The position numbers were made by a program, and so were the translations under genes. Shown here in pieces: positions 1 through 10,400 of a DNA stretch of 60,989 nucleotides. The stretch's first letter is position 1. Each line of letters opens with the position of its first letter. The stretch covers positions 1 to 60,989 of the forward strand of contig QXCR01000167.1 in NCBI GenBank assembly GCA_004380135.1, read 5' to 3'. The DNA is from Stemphylium vesicarium (Eukaryota; Ascomycota; Dothideomycetes; Pleosporales; Pleosporaceae). A model generated the notes under the pieces. It had not been told where the DNA came from. It did not search any database and worked only from the letters and a program-made list of their open reading frames with translations.

Positions 1-299
1 TCTTATAAACTAACCTTATAGTTTTCTATAGTACTACTTATTATTATACTCTAAGTAATTATATAAATAGTATTAATTAGATAGCTATAGTCGCTTATTA
101 ATATTACGTAAAAAAGAATCTAGAGTATCGCATATTATTATTAAAGAAGAAATATAGGAATTATTATCATAATAGTGTAAAGTTGTGTATGCTAGTAGAA
201 GTTCCCTTACTAGACTTTTCTTAGTTAGACTAGGAGCTAGCTCGCTTAGAATAATAGAAGTCTAAGGCTAATATAGTAGAGGCGGTAGCGTTAAATACT
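1..299 (-). mobile_element. Left fragment of Gypsy element B (RIP-degraded)
   Basis: This AT-rich stretch is what remains of an older retrotransposon to the left of the element A insertion. On the plus strand it reads, with TAG/TAA at former Gln codons, as a lysine- and Cys-rich start followed by a coiled-coil segment containing ELARLE and KSKANIVEAVALNT. This ends at the insertion point (297-299) and continues in the same frame at 7206 once element A and one copy of its 5-bp target duplication are removed. The pol gene of this element is on the minus strand at about 7500-12000, so this ORF is antisense to it. The left end of the element lies outside the window. Confidence 0.6.
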
Positions 300-765
300 T
301 GTTATACGGGGTTCGGCGACACTTCTCTGTTCCTGGTCCGTACTAAGGCAGGCGAGGTATTGTATGGCGGTAGGCCCGTAGAGTTGTCTAGCGACTAAGT
401 AGGATAGTAGGTATTTAAGTAAAGATAATTTAATTCTATATAAGTAATAGAATAACTAATTAGTAATCTAGATAAGAGATATAACTATAAGAGTTAACTA
501 TAATAAAAGAAATAATAAAACCTTTCTATTCTTATATTCTTATTACTAAGTTCTATATTCTCTTATGCCTCCCTACTAAGTAGGAGGTTTAAGAGAGCGC
601 TAGCTTCTCTTTATATAGTAGCCTCCTAGAGGTCTTATCTTAGTAGGATACTAGTTACGTAATCTACGCGCCCTACGCTAATTATTACCTAATAGTTTAT
701 GCGACTATTAGCTACTAATATTGTATTTTTTATCTAGGAGAGGTCGTTACTTATTATCTATAATA
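300..765 (-). repeat. LTR of Gypsy element A (3' LTR in element orientation)
   Basis: This 466-bp repeat aligns without obvious gaps to 6735-7200. Its first ~110 bp keep C and G (start TGTTATACGG). Its right half is C/G-depleted and ends TATAATA, where the other copy ends TGTAACA. Differences between the copies are overwhelmingly C/T and G/A. Confidence 0.92.
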
Positions 766-904
766 CTACCTCCCCTCTTAGGGTTATTATCTTAATACTT
801 TAAGTTATTATTTTCTTATATTACGTAGTTAAGTGCAGGCTATATATAAGGCTTTAGTAAGCCTATTATAGTGCGTTTTCCTTATTCTCTATGCCTTCCT
901 AACT

Positions 905-1371
905 ATGCCTAAAGCCGCCCCATCTCGTCGCGTTCGTCTCTAGAATTCAACTTCTTAGCGCTAGATTCGTGCTAATTATATAAGAAAAAAAGGTCTAGAA
1001 ATAATATTCTATTATAAGTAGTGCGAAGAGAAGAATCTTCGCTATTTTATAGATACTGCGACTAGTCGTTACGCTAGTTATATTTCTATAAAGGCGGAGT
1101 GTAGTCTCTTCGTTTCTAAGAAAGAGTGGGAGAAGGTGGAAGTGGATAAGTATTAGAAGCGCTTAGCCCTTCTTTAGGCTAAGGCCGAGATTGCTCGCCT
1201 TTATTTGGAGGTCGCGGAGACGGAGGCTTTGGAGTGGTTGTACGCCGACCGTGATTATGCTATCCTGAACCTCTAGGATCGTGCGCAAGAGGAGGCCGAG
1301 GGGAGCTCTACCCCTAGTACAGACCTTCTAGCTGTCGAACCGCCGCTACTCAAACTATTAGCTAATCTAGG
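905..1371 (+). pseudogene. Antisense accessory ORF of Gypsy element A (Cys-rich + coiled coil)
   Basis: A plus-strand frame starts at ATG 905 (MPKAAPSRRVRL), opposite in direction to gag-pol. It stays readable for about 155 codons, with TAG/TAA stops at what look like Gln positions. The N-terminal half contains Cys codons (CEEKN, KAECSLFVSKKEWEKVE). The C-terminal half is a heptad-like Ala/Glu/Leu-rich coiled coil (AKAEIARLYLEVAETEAL, then YADRDYAILNL). It lies between integrase and the 3' LTR. Element B has a comparable frame in the same relative place. I do not know its function; a DNA-binding or gag-like accessory role would be a guess. It is broken here by several stops. Confidence 0.6.
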
Positions 1372-1449
1372 CTAGTTATAGGCTAATATCTTTAATCTTT
1401 CTTATAATTACTCTTTCTTTTTTATAGATATAGTTCTAATTCTTTTAGA

Positions 1450-4400
1450 AACTTTTAGTAGTACTTCTATACTAATAACTTATAGTTTATTAGATTTCTT
1501 TTAGATTTCTAAGTATTATAGCTCTTAGGCTATTCTTTTTACTTAACTAAGTACTTCTACTAACCTCTAAACTTCTATAGATCCTTAATTTCTTTAATTT
1601 TATATTTATTATCTTTAAGCTCTATATCTATTACTAGCTTAGTATTTAGAGGTACTAATTCTAGTAGTTTCTTATAAAAGATAGGGTAGATGTATATACT
1701 TAGTAGTAACTAGAGTTTATAGTTTACTAAGCTTATTACCTCTAGAACTTTAAATAGTTCTATTTAGAGGTTATCTAATTTTCTATATAGCTTCTTAACT
1801 TTTAAATTTTATCTTAATAAAAGAACTTTATCTCTCTTTTTAAAGATTAGTCCCTTAATTCTTTATTTATTTACGCTTTTAGATATTATAAGGTTCTTCT
1901 AAGCTATATTCTTACTTAGTTCTTTATAGAGTTCTTATATAAGGCGGGCTTTATTATTTACGCCTATTATAATACTTTCTATATTCTTTAGATCTTAATA
2001 AGTAACTAGCTTATATCTATAATTTGCGTAGTACGGCGAGTGCTTTATAGTCGCCGATTTTGTATTATTATAGGCTAATTATACTATTAGTAGGAGTTTA
2101 ACCTAATTATCTTATAGTTTATTAGCGTATATTCTTAGATACTATTCTAGTGTCTAGTTTATTTATTCTGTCTAGCTATCTATTTTAGGGTAGAAGCTAG
2201 TTAATAGCTTCTTCTTTACACCTAACCTTACTAGGAATATATCCTAATACTTAGACGTAAATAGTTTATTACGATTAGTAATAAACTCTTTAGGCATTCT
2301 ATACTCTAATACTAGTGCCTTAGTGACTTCGTATGCGCATTTCTCCGCTATAATAGTCTCTTCTATAGGTATAAACTTTATTACTTTAGTTAATTAATTA
2401 ACGATAACTAGTACTATATTATAGAGTCTTACTAATTCTAGTTCTAATAATTTTAGAAGCTTTATAATAAAGTCTATTATTACGCTAGTCTATAGTTATT
2501 CTAGCGGCTATAAGGGTTATAGTAGGCTATAGGGCTTATATCTCTTAGGCTTATTCTAGTAATATACTAAATAGTTACCTAGAATATTCTATACCTACGC
2601 TTATAAGTGTAGTATAGTAAATACTCTTATTAGTCGTCTAACTATTTCCTCTAGTCCTGCGTATCTATATTCTAGGGACTTATATAGTTCCGTAATAAGG
2701 TCTCTCCTTATATATAGAGGTATATAGGTTCGTTCTTTCGAAACTATATCTTGGTATTCCTTTTCATCTTGCAATAGTTCGTCGGAGCCGTTTACCTCAG
2801 GCTCGAACTGCTAGTTGGCTGCTTTCTGCTGCCAATGTCGTTGTAGTGTCTCTACTTGCGCGGTTACCTTGGCTATTCTGGCCAGTTCCGGCTAGTTGTA
2901 CTTAAGACTGCCGTTAGGCATCTTCTTAAGTACTATATTATGTGGTTCCTTATAACCTTCTTCTTATAGATTAGATCTTTAGCTTAAAGCGTCTACTACT
3001 CTATTAAGTATTCTAGCTTAGTAAGTAATCTTAAAGTTAAACTAAGAGAGTATCTTAGCTTATTAGACTTATCTTCTATTAAGCTTCTTAGTTATTATAA
3101 AGCTTATTAAGTTCTAGTAATTAGAAAATACTTTAATCTAGTCTAGAAGTTCTAATAAGTATACTTCCTATTATTTAAAGGCGTTAACTACTCTAAGTAG
3201 TTCCTTATTATAAATATTATAGTTAAGTTCTACTCTAGAGAACTTTCTAGAATAGTAGAATACTAGTCTCTATTTTCTATTATTATATAGCTATAATAAT
3301 ATAGCGCTAAGTATATAATCTAACGCGTTAGTCTTAACTCGCGTCTTACGTTTAGGGTCGTATATCTTAAGTATAGAGGCTTTAAGGAATACCTACTTTA
3401 GTTAGTTAAAAGCCTCTTAGTATTTCTTTTTCTATTTAAACTCTACTTCTTTCTTTATAATCTCTATAAGTAGTATTATAATCTAGAAGTAGTTTCTAAT
3501 AAACTTTCTATAAAAGTTTATAAATTCTAGAAAAAATTATATATTCTTAACTACTTTAGAAGTTAGCTACTTCTATATAGTTTAGATCTTCTTTAGATTT
3601 ATTTTTATACCTTCTATTAAGATAATAAACTCTAGGAATTCTATTTCTTTTATATAGAATTTATACTTCGTAGGTTATAGGTATAGCTTATATTACTTAA
3701 GCTTCTATAGTACCTTCTTTATATATTCTATATATTCTTCTAGCGTACCTTTAGAATACACTAGTATATTGTCTAAGTAGGCGGCTACGAAGATTCCTAA
3801 ATACTCGTAGAGTGCCTTATTAATAACTACCTAAAAGGTTACTAGCGCGTTCGTTAAACTAAATAGTATAACTATATACTTATATAGTCTATACTTTATC
3901 TTAAAGGTAGTCTTCTACTTATATCCTTTAGTAATTTAAATATAGTAAAATCCTTCCTAGATATTAAATTTAGTAAACTACTTTACTCCTTAGAGTTAAT
4001 CTATAAGCTCTATTATTAGTAGTAGTAGGTATTAATTCTTTATTATGCCGCTATTTACCCTTTAGTAGTCAATATATAGTCGCTACTTTCTATTAGCTTT
4101 CTTAATAAATAGTATAGGCGAAGCTATTAGGCTTTCGCTTTCGCGGATAAATTATTTACTTAGGTTCTTTCTAAGGTATTCGCGTAACTCTAGCTCGTGC
4201 TTAGGCGCGATTAGGTATATTAGTCCTGGGACGAGCTTAGCTCCTTCTTAGATATAGATCTCGTAATCCCACTCTTAGTAATCTACTAACTTAGTTACTT
4301 CTATTTCTTTAAATAGTTCTCTAAACTCACTCGTATTATATTCCTTTAGAATATCTAGTAGTATAGGCTCTTCCTTTATAGTTATAGCGCGTTTTAACTA

Positions 4401-6560
4401 TATAATTTTTATTCTCTTAGGGTCCTTCTTATAGATTCTCGCGATCTTATAAAGTAAGATCTTACTAATTCTCTTATTCTTAGGTAAGCTCTAGACTATT
4501 AGGCGTTTCTCTTTCTATACTCTAGTAACCTTACGCGTAGGTTCTTAGCTAAGTATTATCTTCTTTAGCTAATTAATAGCTAAGTTATACTTAATTAACT
4601 AATTATAGCTAATTAATATATCTTCTTCTCTAAGATCTATAATATTAATATTTATTTAGTCTCTTATCTCTACTACGTCTAGTAATACTAGTTAGGTCTC
4701 TAGTCTTATTATACCGCCCCTATATTCTATAGGGTTATCGTTAGCTAATACTACTTATACTAGCTATTTTTTAGCTTAGTAGAGTATATTATATCTTTCT
4801 ACTACTCGTAATAAGATAATTATCTAGATAGTACTACTATTAATAGTCGCTATTATCTTATATCTATATACTAAGACTTCTATTCTTAATCTAAAGTTCT
4901 ATAGATTTATATCTTATACGTTATAGAGGGTCGTTTTAAGACTACCTATACTAGCGTGACCCTATCCTTAGTAGCATTCTAGTTTTTTAACTACTTACCT
5001 TTTCTCTTTCTAGGAAAGTAGCCTACGCCGTACTTAGCGTCGTAGTAGGTTCTATAGTTATTCTTATAGTAGAATGTCTAATATAAGTAGTTATAGGGTA
5101 TAAGTCCCTAGCCCGTTAGCACGTTCTTTATATACTATTTATTCTTAACTAGTCTATTCTTACTTATATCTTTCTAGGCTTAGTTCTTTCTATAAGTCTA
5201 CTAGGGTTCTTTCTTTAGTTTAGAGAGTTCTTTATCTTCTTCTATAATAACTTCTTTAAAGTATAGTTATTTATTAAAGGCTTCTTTTATCGCTTCTTTA
5301 GCTCTTAGGCTAGTAATAGCGATTTATTCTCTATAGCTATATTCGTTTGTTAGATGCGAGTTCTAGCCGCATTTCTAGCATTGTTAGTCTTATAGGCGCT
5401 AACGTAACGTAACTACGTAGACTTTTAAGTTAGTAGGCTAGACTTCGTCCTAACCTATTACGTCTTTAGCCTTAACTACTTAGAGGAGGAGCTTATACGT
5501 GGCGTTATCTAATAGCTAAGCTTCCTTATATAGTTCTATATCGCTAACGTTGCTATTAGTAGACTATTCTCTAGAGTAGGGCGTGCCTTATCTAATTATT
5601 TTAATCTTAATAGCTCCTTATCGCCCCTTATCGTTCTCTAGGTAGTCTTTATAGAAGTGTCCTTTCTTTCCGCATTAGAGATATACTTTATTATTATAGC
5701 GTTTTTAACGCTCTTTCTTAAAAAGTCTATTATAGTATCTTCTCTTAGGCTTTTAATTCTTAGCTTATACTTAGTCTATTATAATAATATTCTCTTCTTT
5801 ATTAATCTAAATATTTTAGTAGAACTTCTTTATATTAGCTAGGATAAAGGTATTTCGTGCCTTCTACTAGTTGCGTTCCTATAGCCTATTATTAATACGG
5901 GTAGCTAGTTCTACTAACGCGTGTAGATCCGCTAGCTTATTATAGTATACTAAACTATTCTTAATTAAGTCTTTTAGACCGTTCTCGTATACTATTTAAA
6001 GTGCTGCGTTATTCTAGTTAATACGTAACTATAGCTGCTTGAACTTAGCAGTGTACGAGGATACTGACTTGGTCTGCTTTAGGCGAGTAATCGCTTTCTC
6101 TACCTAGTTCTAGTTGTCTACTTCCCTAAAGATGCGTCCCATTTCCTCTTTAAAGTTAGTCTAGCTAGCGAATAGTTATTATATTTTCTTTTTCTTGCCT
6201 TCTAGGTAGGGGCTTTTAAGGTAGTTATCTATAAAGGGCTATATCTAGCTAGCCGCTTTTCCTTTTATATATATGCTAGCTATAAGAATCTTTCCTTAAT
6301 TGTCTAGTGCGCTATTAAACTTATAGTATAGTTTAATATTCGTAAGGAATATATAAAGTTTGGCTCGTCTACTATTATACTTCTTAGGTGTCGCTATCTT
6401 AGGTTTTAAGTATAGGCGTTTATTTAGCGTAGCTATAACTTATACTATAAGCTAGTTTACTAGCTCTATTAGAGTAGTAGTCTACCTTACCTAAGTTCTA
6501 AGCTAATGCTTAAGATCTCTAATTAACTCTATCTAGGTATTATTATTATTCTTAGACTTA
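1450..6560 (-). pseudogene. gag-pol of Gypsy element A (degenerate)
   Basis: On the minus strand a gag-type zinc knuckle reads C-x2-C-x4-H-x4-Y near 5350-5380, where the last Cys codon has become Tyr. The RT core near 3640-3910 includes NKALYEYLGIFVAAYLDN and ILVYSKGTLEEYIEY. The integrase C-terminal core near 2130-2200 has the F-Y-P-K-x-D-x-x-T-E pattern. Order and orientation are gag, RT, RNase H, integrase from right to left. Nonsense codons occur every few tens of residues, nearly always TAG or TAA where Gln is expected, and the RT Asp is changed to Asn. This is a dead copy. A better-preserved patch lies at about 2740-2950. Confidence 0.8.
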
Positions 6561-6734
6561 GAGTTCTCGAGCATTTTATTATTAGCGGGTGGGTAGGTCT
6601 TACTAGGACTAGGCACTGCGGCTAGCGTGGCTAGTGCGTGTCTTCTATTAGCTACTAATATAATAGCTCTTCTTAATCTTCTTAAAGTATTTTAGTTAGT
6701 AAATACCTTCTATAGAGTTTATAGATAGTTAAAG

Positions 6735-7200
6735 TATTATATAGAGTTTAGCGACACTTCTCTATTCCTAGTCTATACTAAGGTAGGTAAGGTATTATAT
6801 AGCGGTAAGCCTATAGAGTTATCTAGCAACTAAGTAGAATAGTAGGTATTTAAGTAAAAATAATTTAATTCTATATAAGTAATAGAATAACTAGTTAGTA
6901 ATCTAGATAAGAGATATAACTATAAGAGTTAACTATAATAAGAAAAATAATAAAACCTTTCTATTCTTATATTCTTATTACTAAATCCTATATCTTTCTA
7001 TACCTCTTTACTAAGTAAGAGGTTTAAGAGAGCGCTAGCCTCCTTTTATATAGTAGCCTCCTAGAGGTCCTATCTTAGTAGGATGCTAGTTACGTAATCC
7101 GCGCGCCCCGCGCTAATTATTACCTAACGGTTTATGCGACTATTAGCTGCCAACATCGCATCCTTCGTCCAGGAGAGGCCGTTGCTTGTTATCTGTAACA
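6735..7200 (-). repeat. LTR of Gypsy element A (5' LTR in element orientation)
   Basis: This is the 466-bp partner of 300-765. Here the left half is depleted (start TATTATATAG) and the last ~120 bp (about 7080-7200) keep normal C and G, ending in TGTAACA. Which half is mutated is thus reversed between the two copies. Confidence 0.92.
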
Positions 7201-7205
7201 ATATC

Positions 7206-7470
7206 CTATTAGTAGCACGTGCGAAGAAGGATTATCTTTATAAATAAAGAAAAGTGCTAAAGCGTTATAAATAATAGTAGGTAGATAAGTTAGAAAAATT
7301 TATAAAAGAGATTAAAGCGCTAGAGATAGTAGATAATATTAACTAAGAGGTGCGTCTTTTTAAAGATAATATAATACCTAATACTTTTATATTAAATTAG
7401 AGTATCTTTACACTAACTTTCTTAAATAGTAATCCTACTTTTAATAAGTAGCTAAGTACTTCGTATAATA
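7206..7470 (+). pseudogene. Antisense accessory ORF of Gypsy element B, 3' part
   Basis: Read in frame with 1-299 after removal of element A and one target-duplication copy, this gives LLVARAKKDYLYK, then a stop at a Gln codon, RKVLKRYK, further Gln stops, and VDKLEKFIKEIKALEIV. It is a lysine-rich coiled coil. The frame continues to about 7470 (IIPNTFIL, then IFTLTFLNSNPTFNK). The in-frame continuity across the insertion is direct evidence that this was one coding region before element A arrived. Its place and orientation match the antisense ORF at 905-1371. Function unknown. Confidence 0.6.
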
Positions 7471-7499
7471 CTATATAAGTAGCTAGTAGTAGTTTATAA

Positions 7500-10400
7500 G
7501 ATTTATATCTAATTTCTAGGTATTATTACTCTTAGAGTAGCTTAACTATTTAACTAAGTATTCTTTACTATTACTCTACGTTTAGTATATAAGAATTCTC
7601 TTAATTTTAAATTTATTTTCTTTTTCTATTTTATAGTAGAAGGTTTACTAAAGTAGTATTTTAAGGTCTACTAATTCTAATATATTAATATAGAATCTTA
7701 GATATATTTTTATTTTAGATAGAAGATTAAGTATATAAGTAACTAGTCTTTTCTAATTAAGAATTAAAAATAGTCTAATTTTAATATTATTAAGTCTCTT
7801 ACTAAGTTATATAGTGCGAAAGTTCTTTATAAGTAGATAAACTTTATTATCTCTCTTTAGCTAAAATACTATTTTTTATTTCTTATTAATATATAAAATA
7901 CTTTAGCGTTATACCTTTTTAAGTTCGCATTATAGTAACTCGTATACTAACTTTAGCTTATTAGCTATGGCGATAGCTGCTTCTATTTTTAGGCTTAGTA
8001 ATATACGTGTAAAGAGATTTAGGTATCTCCTATAGTTTGCGTAGAATGGAGTTTGTCCTATAGACTCTAAAAGCTTATTATTATAGGCTATCTATGCTAT
8101 AAGTAATAGTAAAACCTAGCTATTCTGCTAGTAGTTAATATAGATCTATAGATAGGCTTTTATCGTGCGATTCATTCGCTCTATTTATCTATCTATTTGC
8201 GGGTAATAAGCTATTAATTGTAATGGGCGGGCGACAGCCCAGCGTACGACTACACAGTACGCCCATTTAGCCAAAAGGCTGGCACAAGACAACAAAGCAT
8301 AGGCGTTGTCTTGGTGTAGTCGGTACTTATCATCGTTATCTGAGGTCTCTTGACTCTCAGGTCTTAGCGCAGCCCACTTGGCATAGCGCACTCTCTTTTT
8401 AGGGCGTAGCCCATCACATTAATAGCTTCCTTTTAGTACTAATTGCGGCAAGTAATACTATCTAAAAATTTAAAGTAAAGAGCTTATCTCTATTACTAAT
8501 AATTAACTTTAGTATGCCGTAATACCTTATAACATAATTATTAATAATATACGTAAGTTATACTACTATAAAATCTTTATAAAAGGTAATATACTTAGCT
8601 TACTTTATAAAATAATCTACTACTACGAGAATTATATTATATAATACTTTAGTAATAGGGTCTCTTAAGACTAGTAGGCCTATAATATAATCTATAAAGA
8701 TGTCTAACTATAGTATATTAGGTAATTTTATTACTTACATTTCTCTATAGGGTGCGTAAGTACTATATTTATTCTTCTAATAGTCTGCGCATTTAGTAAT
8801 AAAGGAGATAACCTTATTCTTTATATATAGAAACTCGTAATTTTGCTTAATAAGTTCTATTATTTAAGTAATACTAGAATAACTATATATAGGGCTATTA
8901 TAGTATTATTTAATAATTACTTCTTATAATTCTTTTAGTACCTTATTAGTAACTTATAGAACTAGATTTAGCATTTTTACTAATTTTAATAATCTATTAT
9001 TATTAATTTTAAGTATCGCGGAGTCTATAATTTCCTTTATTCTTATAATATTATATCTATAGCTAAGAGCGTCTACTCTACTATTCTCTTTTTCTAGAGT
9101 ATATACGATCTTAAACTTATATTATTTTAGTTCTTCTAACTACTAAACTTAGTATGAGTTAAGTACTTTAGTAATTATAAAGCTTACTAAGTTCTTATAA
9201 TCTACAAATATTATAAGTTTTAAGTAACTTTTAGCGTATACTCTCTAATACTTTAAATAGAAGATAATAGTAAGTAGCTTCTTATTATAAATATTATAGT
9301 TCTCTCTTAATTCTAAAAGCTTATATAAATAATAGGCTATAGAATACTATTAGCCTTTATATAATTAGCTAGTATATTCTTCTAGTATAAGATCTAATAA
9401 GTTAGTCTTAAAGTGTAAAGGTTACTCTAATTAGAATATATAAAAGTATAGTAGTATTATACTTATATTCTTAAGTGTCTAAAAGGCGTCTTCTACCTCT
9501 TTACTCTATATAAATAGTATATCTTTTTTTATAAATTCTATTAATAGAATAGTAATCTTAAAGTAATTCTTAATAAACTATTAGTTAAAATTTAAGAATT
9601 TTAAGAAGAATTATATTTCCTTAACTATCTTTAGTAATAGCTATTTCTTAACTACTTTAATCTTTTCTTTACTTATATATACTCTATTAGCTCCTATAAT
9701 ATATTCTAAGAAAGTAATCTCTTTCTTATAGAATTTATATTTCTCTAGCTTAAGTTATAAGTTAAACTAGTCTAGGCATCTTAGTACTATATAGATATAT
9801 TTAATATATTCTTTCTTATTCTTAGAGTAGATAAGAATATTATCTAAGTAAGTAATAATAAAGATATCTAGATAAGCTCTTAATATATTATTAATAAGTT
9901 CTTAAAATATTACTAGAGTATTTATAAATTTAAAAGATATAATAGTATATTTATAGTATCTATATCTTATTTAGAACGCTATTTTCTATTCTTTACTTTT
10001 CTTAATTTTAATAAGATAGTATTTATCTTATAAATTTATTATTATAAAAATCTTTACTTAAGATAATTAATTCTAAAGTTTTATAATATTTAGTAGTAAA
10101 TATTAATTCTTTACTATAATATTATTAAGCTTACGATAGTCTATATATATTCTTAGTAGTCTCTTCTTCTTTAGTATAAAAAGTATTAAGAATTCTACTA
10201 ATAATATAGAAGATCTAATATATTCTTTCTTTAAATTCTTATTTAGCTACTTTCTTAGTACTTTAAGTTCTATCTTTAATAGTTAATATATTAGTTTAAA
10301 GAGTAAAATTTTCTCTTTTTCTAAAATAATTTTATAGTCTTAGAGTTAATACTTTAGTAAAGCTTTACTATCTACTACTTTTATAAAGAGGTATTTAAAT

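Larger units (their letters stand above)
300..7200 (-). mobile_element. Gypsy LTR retrotransposon A, RIP-inactivated
   Basis: Two 466-bp direct repeats (300-765 and 6735-7200) bound the element. The better-preserved ends read TG...CA. The flanking 5-mers, ATACT at 295-299 and ATATC at 7201-7205, each differ from ATACC by one C-to-T change, so they fit a mutated target-site duplication. The internal gag-pol is on the minus strand: zinc knuckle near 5350-5380, reverse transcriptase near 3640-3910 and integrase near 2000-2900. Stops are almost all TAG/TAA at Gln positions, which is typical of RIP. The element sits inside element B. It is non-functional: the RT catalytic motif reads YLDN instead of YLDD. 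Confidence 0.9.

Noticed and set aside
8185..8391. 68-codon minus-strand frame
   Set aside because: It spans the junction of integrase remains and the hairpin insertion, so it is a chance fusion.
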